In this document: positions 32,593-43,640 of the stretch, piece after piece
How the letters are laid out: each line of letters begins with the position of its first letter
Position numbering within the stretch: position 1 is the stretch's first letter
DNA from: Massospora cicadina
Taxonomy: Eukaryota; Entomophthoromycota; Entomophthoromycetes; Entomophthorales; Entomophthoraceae
Assembly: GCA_022478985.1 (NCBI GenBank)
Contig: JAKSZP010009268.1
Span: 62,001 to 126,000, forward strand
Length of the DNA: 64,000 nucleotides
Direction: 5' to 3'
Notes under the pieces: model-generated
Databases searched by the model: none
What the model was told of the DNA's origin: nothing
What the model saw: only the letters and a program-made list of their open reading frames with translations
Program-made: the position numbers and the translations under genes

Positions 32593-34620
32593 TAACGCTT
32601 AACAATACCTGCACTAATTTGATTGCACCATGGAAGAAAACCCAATTGATGGTGTAACCTGCTGGATATAAAACAGAAACAGTGAAGAAGCTGATCAAAT
32701 GAGAAGTCCCTCCTTCTTACATTTAAAGTTCAATAAAAATGGGGATTCCTTAATCTCGTCATATAACATGAAATTATAATGAAGGAGTTAGAGCTTTATT
32801 TCATAGAGTCTTAAACCCAGGAGAAAGAGCTAGCTGTAAAGGGCATCCACTGTAGACAGGACTATCATGAACCTATACAATATAAATGTTTTTCCAGAGA
32901 CATACGGGTAAAATGAAAATCTATCTTACTGTAACATTTCTTTTTACACCTGGCGCTTCTTTTATTATACTTTTATTAGAATAAATAACGAGGAACTCCA
33001 TCATCATATCAATACCCAAGGGCCTTACAGTTGGCCTACAAAAAGATATATGGTTTAGCATCTTAAAATAGAGGGACGTCCACATATTGATCAAAGAAAG
33101 TTGTTCCTTTATTATACAGCTCCATAACCAAGTGAGGACCAAAGATTTTGGTGTTATCAAGTATGTGGAGGAAGCTATGAAGCTTCTAAAAAAGACATGA
33201 TGGAGCCAAAAGAAAAACTAAATGATTACTTGATGCCTTTGCTCAGGAGCTACAAAGACATGATGCTGAAGCTCATGGTGAAATGGTGGCCCAAGCTTAT
33301 ACTAGCCGTCATAATGAGGAAGCACAACTTGGTACCTCAAGTCCTATCTAGAACAAGCTTTACGAAAATTGATAAGCTGGATACCAATTGAACCTCTGAG
33401 ACTCAATAATTACCTTAAAACATTTTTCTTAAGTGGCCCGTGTTAAGCAAGATCTGGCATTTCTTGCAGCTTGGGTAACTACTAAAACCATTACCAAGTG
33501 ACTCAATAAGTAGGAAACGATATGAGAGGCAAGTCACTTAGTCAAGAAGACATGACCAGTTCTACCATCGCCTAAACAAAACTGAGCAACGCTAGAAGTC
33601 TCTTACAGAAGAGTTGAAAAACAATACAACAAGCATCCTCAGAGCACTGAATGAAAAGAGATGAGGGAGGACTTGAATTGGTGCGTTGGAGTATTAAAAG
33701 ATAAGAACAAACATTTGTGAACTTACTGCTCATCTGCTTGTCAACAAATTCATGATCTGGACATCCACAGTAAATTTTTTGAGAATTAAAAATCACTTTT
33801 GAAAAGAAGTATCAAATAGATGGATGTCACGCCAAAACTTATTCTGGAGGAAATAGAGCTTCAAAAATCCTCTACAGTACCAATACATCAACTCTTGCAT
33901 CAAGTTGAACAGAGAGCGACACTATTATCAAAATTACTAGTTTTAAGGCTCTTAGATTAAACTTCGTCACAGGATTGGAAGCCACTACTTTTGAACCTGC
34001 CTTCAAGCCTAAGTTTACATCTAGATAAGGAAGTATTGCATCTCTCCTCTACTTCTATGAAGCTGCAATGGAAAAAGCACTGATCATCAAAAGGTTAGCA
34101 TATTTTATCTTGCTAAGATTTATGGCTCAAAAGGTTATGGAATCTCATATAAACGACTTGAAAGCCTGAAATGAAGGAAGAGCTCATCAAAGAATTCAGC
34201 TCCAAGGAAAGATTGAGTATGAATAAACAGGCTCCATGAGAATTGTGCTACGGCAAAATTAAACACTTGCTAAATTTGCAACTAGCTTCTATATTAAGGC
34301 CCAGATGCTGTTGCCCATATAAATGCTTACATTAAATGGGACCATAGCTGCCATTGTTGCTGGTCTACATAGTAGCCCAAAATTTAGCCATGCACATCAC
34401 GTCTGTCAAACAAAGCTTCAATTCTGTCTTAGACATTAAAGAAGCCCAGCTCAATGTGGTGAAATACACAAGCCAGAGGCCTCCCAAAAGACTAACAAAA
34501 AACCTAGAGTTTATACTGTAGAGGAATTGAAGCCTAAGAATGTGTAGAAGCCCAAGTGTAACTAATGCAAGAAGAACAACCACACCAAAGACATGTGTTT
34601 TAAAAATAATATTGCCCTTG
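32593..34620 (+). pseudogene. element D gag
   Basis: Plus-strand frames include MMEPKEKLNDYLMPLLRSYK (33197). Near 33950-34130 they give LRLNFVTGLEATTFEPAFKP, SIASLLYFYEAAMEKALI and FMAQKVMESHINDLKA, which align with FVTGQDSIASFLYAYESSME and SMAQEIMTSHLKE of the B Gag. The capsid part is therefore homologous. Stops and frameshifts are dense and no zinc knuckle can be made out. The first 600 bases after the primer-binding site have no open frame. Confidence 0.65.
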
Positions 34621-34799
34621 AAAAGCAGGGAAAAAGAGAGGTCAGCTTAGGGTCAGTTACCTTTAAAGCTGACTGACCTAAAGGTCCTGAAAGTTAATTA
34701 TCGCTGATTGCTCATCTTGCATCATTGAGAACATTTTCAGCATTTACTCTGAAGAAAGTTATAAAGACACGGTTAATATATTTTAGCTCACCCACCGAT

Positions 34800-35370
34800 A
34801 TCACCATTCTGGATCACTTAAACACTGAAAATATCAATAATTTCCAGGTTCTTGAAGGCACTTACCTCAGTCAAGATATCGTGTACCACAAAAAGTGATA
34901 CAGAAAGCAATGCTGATAAATACCTTGCCCTATTGATCTGCTCGTCTCAAGTGCGCACAGTCTATTGGAGATCAAGAAGAATTATCCTGAGCTTCCTAAA
35001 AGCACAATGCAATGTAACGCCAAAAAGAGGTTTTATCCCTTACAAAAAAGTTTGGAGAGACATATCAAATTGGAAGTGGAAATTAAGAAGGTCTGATTAT
35101 GGCTATCTTTGCTATGGGATCCCTGATCAATGTTGTCCCTTCCCATCTCATCAAGAAGATCAAACTTACTCCAGACCTTGAGTAAACTCAATAGTATATC
35201 ACTGCTGATCCTAACAACACCAAGGCAATAGGTGCATATTCTTCACTTCCAATTTGAGTTGGCAAATTAGTTTTCTCAGCTCACACAGTAGCTCTGTACA
35301 ATGAATATTATGATATACTTATTGGGATAAAGTATATGATCAAATATGAAAGAGTCATTAATCTGAAAGA
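34800..35370 (+). pseudogene. element D protease with lost active site
   Basis: Plus-strand translation reads MAIFAMGSLINVVPSHLIKK, then IKLTPDLE, KAIGAYSSLP and NEYYDILIGIKYM, matching the B protease. The catalytic triad is Ala-Met-Gly at 35111-35119 instead of Asp-Ser-Gly. Confidence 0.75.
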
Positions 35371-36288
35371 AGGATATATATAACTCCTCAATTAATAAGT
35401 TTTCTTTGTAATGTATACTATAGCTCCAGCAAAAAGGAATATTCTTGTCTGGTTGAGTATAATGTTTCCACTTTGCCTTTACAATATTTTACCTTTGAAG
35501 AAGTAGGAAAAAACTTCCAAATTCGTAGATGCAGCATAAGACATAACATTTTATGCTACTGAGGAGGTAAAAATTAAACCAGGAGAACAAAGAGTGTTTT
35601 TACCAGCATAAAACTTAGTATACTCTTAAACTTTTGATACATATCACTAATGTCGATGGATTCAGTAAATTTGAACCAAGTGTTTTACCAGTAGTGCTTG
35701 ATTCGACTTATCAGTGGCCTATTGAGCTATTACTTGTTACCATAACCAAGCAAGATATCTTAGTCAAGAAATATCAAGATTGGAAAAGCTCAAAATACTT
35801 ACCATTGATGAAATCTACAAGGTACATTTAATTGGTACTCACTAGGACTTTACCCTACCTGACAAAAACTTAATTTGTGCCAATCCTCAAGTTCAAAATC
35901 AGATAAGTTATATCTGGAGGAACTTGAGACATTGCATCAACTACTTGAAGACTATCAAGATGTTTTTCCATGTTAGATGTCAACTATGGTCACATGAAAT
36001 ACTTGATACATATTATTAACTTAGGATATTCAACCCCAATATAATCAAAGCCTTATAGTATTTCAAGGGTATAAGAGCATTAAATAAAGGATGAGCTCAA
36101 GAAAGCATTGGATGCTGACTTACTTGTTCCTTCCAGAGTCTCCAAGTCCACACTGTTACTTATAAAGAAAAAAATGGTGGTCACAGAATAGTGATGGGTT
36201 ACAGGAAGTTAAACAGCTTCACTAAGAAAGACAGGTATCCAATACCACATGTCAGGATTTCTGGCCGCTTAGATTTCTTGCATGGTGC
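35371..36288 (+). pseudogene. element D protease-RT linker and RT N-terminal part
   Basis: Degenerate sequence, then MVVTE*-like frame with VMGYRKLNSFTKKDRYPIPH near 36190, the DYRKLNSxTKKDxYPIPH block of RT. Similarity stops at about 36288, right before the block that should read AMDLISGY, which resumes near 39390. Confidence 0.7.
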
Positions 36289-36508
36289 TGGATCAGAATC
36301 CCAACAGTGGGGTAGGTGTGGGATGCTCAGTCCATCTCTCTGCCCAAAAGAAAGGGGGCCAAAGTTCCCCTAAGCTCACCAGCCTCAACCCTTGACGGAG
36401 AAGGGTTTTATTGTAAATAACATTAAATTAGGTGTATTAAAGTATATTCCTTTATTGTAATAGAGCCTCAATTAAAAGTTTTAACTTGATGTCTAAAAGT
36501 GATATAAG
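36289..36508. other. left part of the block inserted in element D RT
   Basis: No frame or homology recognised. It includes CCAAAGTTCCCC, a GACGGAGAAGGGTTTTATTG block and an AT-rich end. Confidence 0.4.
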
Positions 36509-36821
36509 TGAGGGGAGGATACCCCAGTGGTAGAATAGGGACCTCTACCGCTGCCTCCCCAAGTTTGATTCTGGTACAGGAACTTTGGGTAGGGGACAAT
36601 TATGACTGTGTTGGCGTTGCGCACCTGTACCCCAAACCGAGATAGCAAATAGCAAAGGCGGTCCATGGAGTTCCAGGCCTATCATACGCCGTGCATGGAG
36701 GTTTTCCAGATTCTATCCTTTTTCCCATTCATTCAATTTCTCATTAATTGGTGCAGTATTGTCCACAGGTTGGCCCACCTAGAATAAAACAAAATAAGAT
36801 ATATTAAATAAAATAAAAAAT
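36509..36821 (+). mobile_element. tRNA-derived SINE, copy 2
   Basis: A 313-base element. Its head, GGATACCCCAGTGGTAGAAT, has an A-box-like TGGTAGAATAGG (36528-36539) and a B-box-like AGTTTGATTCTG (36562-36573), spaced as in a tRNA. The head resembles tRNA-Gly. The body is shared with copy 1. The 3' end AGGTTGGCCCACCTAGAATA is followed by an A-rich tail. Flanks TGATATAAG at 36500-36508 and 36822-36830 are a probable target-site duplication. The 3' end resembles the LINE-1 3' end (GGTCGGCCCACCTCAAATAA). Confidence 0.82.
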
Positions 36822-37037
36822 TGATATAAGGGAAAGGATTCATGAAAGGCAAGAGGTAAGAGACTAAAGATAGATGTTTACCTTAAGGAAATCTTGGAAT
36901 TGGTTGCTGAAAGACAAAAATTTATAAAACCAATACTAAAAAAGTGTGATTATCCTCAATTCTTAGTCATTGTAATTCAGTAGACTTGCATTAATAATGA
37001 GAATATTTTTCAATAGATTTAGATTAGCAAAGTATAA

Positions 37038-38946
37038 CCTCTCTGCTCAGCATACCTTTCCAAGCAATTTATTTGGTAAATTAAAAGCAAACACTTAATT
37101 GCACACCAAAGTCTTGCTCCAATGTCACTAAATCCCCCGCTGACTGTCCCAGCATGAGGCAGCGGCGAAACTCCCCCCTCCATTTTCTGTCTGACAGAAA
37201 AACGCGCTCAGACTGGCTCACCCAGTCATTACAAACCCTTGGGACGATTTTTTCCTCCCAAGGATCTTGATGCCCATCTCACCCAAACCCAAGCGGTGCC
37301 CCACTGCCCCCTGGTGCTCCCCAGAGCAAAAAGCATTTTGGCCTTAGGGTCAAATATGGGTAATTCTTCCCTTAAGATGACCAAGCCATTATCAAAATGG
37401 CTCAGGCGGTGATGATACCAGCCTGTTTTATTGACTTTCGCCCCTATAAGTGGTACTTTAATCTTGGCTCCCCCTGTGAAGCTGATGCAGCCACTGCAGC
37501 AACGGTGCCACTAATACCAATAATATTCCCCTCCCAACAACCTGGACCCAGCTCCCTTGGACACCACCTTGGTGGTCCAGTTCACTGGTTTTCCCACCCC
37601 CCCTGAAGTGCTCCACCAGGAGCTGATGGAAGGTTTGGCAGCCTATGGCGCCAACCCCATCTTATAATTTGTGGTCCCAAATGGGGCCACACGCCTTGCT
37701 GGGCCTCGGGTGTATGCTATGATCAGCCCTGAATTTATGAAAATTTCTTTGGAAATTCCACCTCGCGCCACCATCCCATCTTCCCCTGACCATCCGTTCT
37801 GGGCCCGTGTCAAGGGCGGATGGACGATTTGTCCATCCTGTTTCAAGTTAGACCACTCAAAACGCAAATGCCCATACTCAGAAACTTCCACCGATGCCAA
37901 AAGTTTGCCCAACGCCCACCAATCCGCCACCCACCCCACGCCAACTCTGACATGGGGTACGATCCTACCTTCCCCTCCTCCAATGCCTGATGCTGCGGCT
38001 GCACCTACAGCCACCAATCAGCATCCACCTTGCCCAGGTCCATGCATGATTCTTACAATCAAGTGCAGGATTGGACCCCAGTTTGATCCCAGGCAAATTC
38101 CAGAAAACAAGCCAATCCTCAACCATACGCCGATTCCTCAATCCAATTCAACCAAAACCTATGGGAGTATTTGGATGAAATTTAAAAATCAGATAACATT
38201 GTCAAAGAACTGTTGCTGAAAGTTGAGCGGCTCTATATTGCAGAATGGAATGCAAAATCCCGCCTCAGAAATATGTTCCGAAACCTAATGCCAAACCGTT
38301 CTATAGTGACCATCAGCTTGCAGTAGAAGCAGCTGCTACACCAGATTGCCATCCACTTCGCAAAGCTGCTGCCAAATCTGTGGCTGCAATCGCAGGAGAA
38401 ATTCCACCTCCCGTTATACCCAGGATTTTACTGCACAAAGTAAGATCAACATGAAAATTTTACACAAAAATGTCACTAAACTCATCCAGAACATGGTAAC
38501 AGTAGCATGGAATCAAAAAGCAAATATAAGCTGAACCAACATTGCCACATTCGTTAAATTTCCAGACGCCCGCCTCAAAGCTGAAGACGCTTTGGCAAAA
38601 TACATTGTTGGCATTATGATGGCTAACAACTATTCAGAAGTTCCAGTCATCAGGGATATTGAACCCCATACCGCCGATGCCCCCACACCCCTACTATCTG
38701 CCTTAACATGCACCCTACTCTGGAATGAGATGGATGCGGCTGAAGATGAGCCCCCCAATCCCCCTTCCCCATCCACCATGGAGGGATAGAAGTATTCGCT
38801 ACCCACCTGGTTGAATATTTATCAGGTATGATTCAATTGATCCATCCATTTTGAGCGTTTTATTTAAATCATTAATTTTTTACTATAATTTAAGTTTTAG
38901 TTCGGTAATGTCCATCCCCTGGTCAGCTTACCTTGGTTAAATAAAA
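37038..38946 (+). mobile_element. ORF1-only non-autonomous LINE relative
   Basis: A 1.9-kb element flanked by TAGATTAGCAAAGTATAA (37020-37037) and the same 18 bases with one change (38947-38964), a target-site duplication of the same length as that of LINE-2. It encodes an ORF1-like protein with a CCHC knuckle but no endonuclease or RT. Its 3' end TCCCCTGGTCAGCTTACCTT resembles the LINE-3 end TCCCCTGGTCGGCCTTCCCC. The 5' end shares GCAAACACTT with the LINE-2 5' UTR. It resembles the half-LINE (HAL1-type) elements of mammals in structure. Confidence 0.8.
37116..38789 (+). pseudogene. ORF1-like protein of the ORF1-only element
   Basis: ATG 37116 begins MSLNPPLTVPA, followed by several stops. 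From about 37560 the frame TTLVVQFTGFPTPPEVLHQE runs through one stop into NGATRLAGPRVYAMISPEF and DHPFWARVKGGWTICPSC, then FKLDHSKRKCP. This aligns with the RRM-like region and HPFWVTVDSAPPICTHC knuckle of LINE-2 ORF1. The knuckle is an exact C-X2-C-X4-H-X4-C. Downstream, 38245-38789 in shifting frames encodes a different tail (LKAEDALAKYIVGIMMANNY, DIEPHTADAPTPLLSAL) not seen in the LINE. Probable RNA-binding product, now broken. Confidence 0.75.
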
Positions 38947-38964
38947 TAGATTAGCAAAATATAA

Positions 38965-39390
38965 GCAGCAGCATCATCATCATCACTCACTCTTACTAGT
39001 GAGAACCTTGGCATTATCCGCAAGATTATTATCCTCAACATAAATATCTGGTAAATCCCTAAATGTATTTAAGATTGTGTTCCAGCATTGTAATAGTATT
39101 CTGCCGCAAACCTGAATTAATAGATGATAGAATACACTTGACATCCTCAGCATAAGTAGCTGGTGTCAATTCAGACCTAGAAGCTAATATTAATTAGTAG
39201 ATAAATAATTGTTACTAGGGTTGATCCCTGACACTTTGAATTGGCTCAATCCAAGTCAATGGGGAGCCTAATTCAGCATTCGTCAATAATTGAATATTGG
39301 TGAGTCATGACTCCTAGAAGAGGCTTCACCCATTAAAGGGCAAATGCCCAACACCACAAATTGACAATGCTCTGAAATGGCTCTCCAGCT
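38965..39390. other. right part of the block inserted in element D RT
   Basis: AT-rich, with a short CAT microsatellite at about 38968-38984. No gene recognised. Confidence 0.4.
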
Positions 39391-39900
39391 CAAAAATTTT
39401 TCTTTGCAAAAGACCTCGTTACTGGTTATTGCAAAATGAATTTGTCATAGAGGATCCAAAATATACATTAATATGCACAAAAGAACGATTTTTCTACCTG
39501 GCTCCTTCAGGGATAATGCAATGCTCCCACCTTCTTTCAATGGCAAAGAAACACATCATTTAAGACGCCAAAAAAGCTGTGTAATCTTATATGTGAATGA
39601 CATAAAGTCCTTTCAAAAAATTTACCAATCATCTGGAACACACAATTCAGTACCTCAATGTCTATAAGAGAACCACATCAAGCTAAAGCCTGCAAAGTTT
39701 ACCTTCTTATAACAGTTACAATATTTTGGGACATTATTATATTGCGGTAAGGAATTCAACCCTTGTACAACAAGGTGAAGCTATTTCAAAGTTGCCTGGG
39801 CCAAAAAGCCTCAGATATATATATATTCTTAGTAATAATGGGATACTACCATCAAATTTTCCCGATTTTGCTCAACTCGCTAAACCTCTTGTACATTTGC
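39391..39900 (+). pseudogene. element D RT, C-terminal part
   Basis: Plus-strand translation resumes with AKDLVTGYCKMNLS, matching AMDLISGYCRIELP of element G, then CNAPTFFQWQ and, near 39480-39700, the degraded active-site and post-active-site region. This fixes the inserted block as foreign. Confidence 0.7.
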
Positions 39901-40400
39901 TAGTGAAAAAACCCTTTTGTGTGGGGCGTAGAGTAAAAAACTGCACTCAAGCACATGAAGTCTTTGATATTAAGAAGGCCAAATCAACAACATCCATACT
40001 ATGAAAAGCCTCCTACCCTATTTACAGATGCTCTTTCTTATCCATAGGATTCATCCTCTTACAACCAAATGAGTAAAGAAATGACCACCTGGTGACCTAA
40101 CAGTAAACGCTTTCAAAAGCCATGCCTAATTACAGCGTCATAAAGAAAAAGTACTCAGCTTTTATCCTTTCAGTGAGACATTTCTGGCCCTTCTTGTACA
40201 CTACAAACTTTACAGCTGTTACAGACCAAACTTCTTTAAAGTGGCTGTAAGATATTTGAAAGATGTGACATAGAGATTAGCCCAATGGGCTCTCAAACAT
40301 CAGCACTATGACATAAACATCATCCATCGAGCTGGTAGAAAGCACATGAACATAGATGGACTGACCAGATTGCCCCTACTACATTTAAACAATAGCAAAG
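39901..40400 (+). pseudogene. element D RNase H
   Basis: The end of the domain is clear: IIHRAGRKHMNIDGLTRLPL at about 40320-40380 matches IIHRAGTVHQNADSLSRM of B. Earlier parts are recognisable only in patches. Confidence 0.6.
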
Positions 40401-40619
40401 CTGATTGATTACACGACCTACTCATTGAGCCAGACTCTTTGGAGGATGAAGCTGATACAGTTCAAAAGATGTTGAAATGGAACACTTTAAATACAAAAAT
40501 TATTGATGGATTACAGTATAAGACAGTTTAAACTGACTGGCTACTTTACTTGTGACCTCTAGAATAGAAACCAGTAATAATGGTATCACACAATACCTTA
40601 GGTCATGGTGAAGCCAGAA

Positions 40620-41590
40620 AACTTATGAATGGACCAATGAATCCTACTTTTGAGGAATACTGAATTCTTTAGTGGAAGTCTTAGACGCTAGCATAACTTT
40701 TAACAAACAAATGCCAAATAATGCCAAGTACAAGTATAAGCCAATGACCCCTCAGCAGCCACTTCATACCATCAGTTTAGATGTCATAGGTCTGCCGCTT
40801 GAATGCACAAGAAAAATCAATACTTCCTTGTTTGAAATTGATCATTACACAAGTGGGGCAAAACAAGTTCCATTCCTGTGCAGACTGCCAAGGCTAAAGC
40901 TATTTTTTACATCAAAATATATTTACTAAGCACAGTTGCCTGCAGGTATTGCTATGTGACAATGGGCAGAACTTTACTTCAAGAATGTAAATATTAGCTA
41001 GAAGCATGGGAATACAACAACTATGCTCAGCACCTACAAACTATCAACTAACAGGAATGAACAAAGATCAAATGGAATTTTAGTTTCAATGTTATGCAAG
41101 ATGGACACTATCAACTTGTTAATTTGGGTTTAAATAACTCATAAGTGTGATGTAGGCTTATCAGATAAGTTTCCATCAAATTATTAGAATGTCTCCTTTC
41201 TGAGCCTTATATATAAGAGAACCTGGCATTCCAGATCTATTAGCTTGTGAAGTTACCAGTGATAATCTCGAAAACCTGAAAAAAGCATTATAAAGATTAG
41301 CCCATAATATTATACAACTTTAATCAAATGCTTTGACAAATCTATACAAGACAGTTAAAAGCGTAGGCCAAACAGCAAATGCATCTCGCCAACCTCTAAC
41401 CTCTTTTGAGGTTTTTGGATTTAGACTTGTACATCACAATTATATAGCCCTCAAGGAGAAAAATTGGTTTCCATTAGGATGCTTCATATGCTATAACCTA
41501 CAAACATAGGGATGAATACTCAATCAAGTCTCTTAAAACTGGAGCTACTATCAACCGTGTACTTAGCCAATTCTTATGTCAGTAAACCCT
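40620..41590 (+). pseudogene. element D integrase
   Basis: Frame 40672-40929 includes QQPLHTISLDVIGLPLECTR and FEIDHYTSGAKQV with the first catalytic Asp. CDNGQNFTSR near 40960 carries the second. The third catalytic residue and C-terminal part are in broken frames up to about 41590, followed by a GATGGGTGA purine tract before the LTR. Confidence 0.65.
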
Positions 41591-41611
41591 GCTGTAATTC
41601 TTGATGGGTGA

Positions 41612-42364
41612 TGTCTGATATCCTGATATTGGACATGATAAAGAATACTTGGTATTTGACCCCTGAAGAGAATTGATGCCTCAACCCATGAAGGGGGTTA
41701 AAGAAGTCAGATCAATTAATCATAGGAAAAACTGATAGTCAATACAGCTCAAATCAACACTAAAAAAATTCTATTGAACCAATATGAGCCCAGTATACCC
41801 AAGGTAAATTACTGATAAATGAAAATGAAGGATTAACAAAATGCCAGGAGACCATTACTCTAGGTGGCATACGAGGCAGTAAGATAAGATGAACCTGAAA
41901 AAGAGTAAGAATCAAGAATCTGCCCAACAATTTTACCAAGTGATGCTAAGTCCCATCTGACTTGGTACATTCAAAATACCTTTTCGTCCTATCAAAAGTA
42001 AGGTACAAAGTCATTTTATAATATGGATAAATCACCTTACCACAAGACACTATCCACATCTATCCCATAAAACTTACATTAAACTTTTTATTAGGGTTTA
42101 TATTGTTGTATGTAACGTATAAAACCCCTCAGTCTGATATAGCTAAAGTTAGGTCATTAATTCTATAGCTTTTTTGGCACTTGACTTTAATAAGCCCCTT
42201 TTGTGGTGCTTACCATAAGTTAGATACTCGAGCTAATGGGACATGAACGTGACTTGGCACCCTTAAAAAATAAAATAATTTTCGTGAGCCTTAGACTGCT
42301 TCAAGTATTAAAAAATTGGGCTTATTGGGCACAGCACCGTTGAGCCATAAAAATGGAATCAACA
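41612..42364 (+). repeat. 3' LTR of element D
   Basis: 753 bases starting TGTCTGATATCCTGATATTG and ending CAACA, homologous to 31812-32565. Confidence 0.85.
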
Positions 42365-42800
42365 GTTCCAATTTTTGTAATAATCCTCAAAAGTACTACT
42401 TACTTGCTCCACCATACCATTTGTTTCAGGGTGTTAAGGTGCGCACGCAGATCCTCATATAATTATCAAGTCATGAATATTGAGTATCACATGAGACATG
42501 AAGTTGGTCCCAAATCCATTACTATGAATTGTGAATCCATTGCAATAATAATTCAATAAAACAAACTTAGATATAGTTGTGGCACCTAAGACTTTTGGGT
42601 GTTTTTGTCTTCACCCACTTATGGAGGTGATCAATGGCTAATAATTAAATTAAATTCACATAGCTATTATCAAAGTCCCTACAACTTCAATGGAAATGGT
42701 ATGCCAGGCAAAATTGGGCTATCACTTGATAGGAGGTGGCCTTCTAGTAGTAGACTTTATCTTGACATTCATTACAACAACTAAGTGTCTCATTGATGCA
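42365..42800 (-). pseudogene. element I integrase core, right of element D
   Basis: Minus-strand translation at 42365-42440 reads HPETNGMVEQVSSTFEDYYK, with the catalytic Glu of the DX35E motif intact. It continues upstream (rightward) through the core and the zinc-binding part near 42700-42800. It directly precedes the C-terminal part at 31251-31811 once element D is removed. Confidence 0.7.
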
Positions 42801-43640
42801 AGATACATCACATCATATTATTGATATTTCACCCGTTAAACATATTCTCAAACATCCATGCCCCGTTGCCTTGTAGGCCCTAATAAGCATATCATTATAA
42901 TCAGTTGGTCATGGTAGTAAATATTGATGGTTAATATTTCTCATATTTAAATTCTATTTGGTAGATATCGCACTGGAATCTGAGTTCAGGTACATCAAAG
43001 GCATCAATTTTATTTTTAATTCAAATTTTTAGAAAGTTCTTAAAGAGGTTTTTCGCTATATAACAAACAATAAAACTTCAACTTATTAAAGGTATATAAA
43101 AACTGTTTTATACTAGATATCTTTTTATAAGATTCAGAAATATTTATAGGGTATTATTTACTACGTTTGAAGGTGATTGACGTGTCTATGATGAGGAATG
43201 ACCTTTATCATTGATGAAAGATTGGAAATGTTCTTCTGGTAATTATAGATCTTATCAGACATGTTTTAATTGTTTTAAGAAGTTTTCTTTCCTTTTGAAA
43301 TATCTTGAAGAAGTGGAGCTTTCATCAGGTAACGGTGAATCATTGGAATATGTTTTTAAATCATAAAAATTTATTAGGGTAAATTTAAGAGGATTAAGTT
43401 TAAATTGGACATATCATTAATATTTCAGACTATGCCTCTTTTAAGATCTTGCCTAGGGGGCACATACTGACAAAAATGACTATGACCTTATTATTAACTG
43501 TTCCCTTATTAGTAGAGACAATATAATATTCAATTTCTGATTGATTACAATAAATTGGCCCAACTGAAGAGAATCAAGTTTATGGGTTTATCCTCCATGT
43601 CAACCATAAATAAAATAAGGTCACCCATTTAATAGTTGGT
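42801..43640. other. AT-rich stretch without gene
   Basis: No open frame or motif. It may hold the end of element I and the 3' LTR of element E, but no LTR partner was found. Confidence 0.35.

Larger units (their letters stand above)
31812..42364 (+). mobile_element. element D: Ty3/Gypsy LTR retrotransposon, old and nested
   Basis: Direct-repeat LTRs at 31812-32565 and 41612-42364 enclose a primer-binding site, gag, protease, RT, RNase H and integrase on the plus strand. About 3.1 kb of foreign DNA (36289 to about 39390) splits RT. Without it the element would be about 7.4 kb. Substitutions between the LTRs are numerous and no clear target-site duplication remains, so it is old. It lies in the integrase gene of element I. 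Confidence 0.85.

Noticed and set aside
31807..42369. Target-site duplication for element D
   Set aside because: Flanks atgtc and gttcc match at only two of five positions. The insertion is supported by the split integrase instead.
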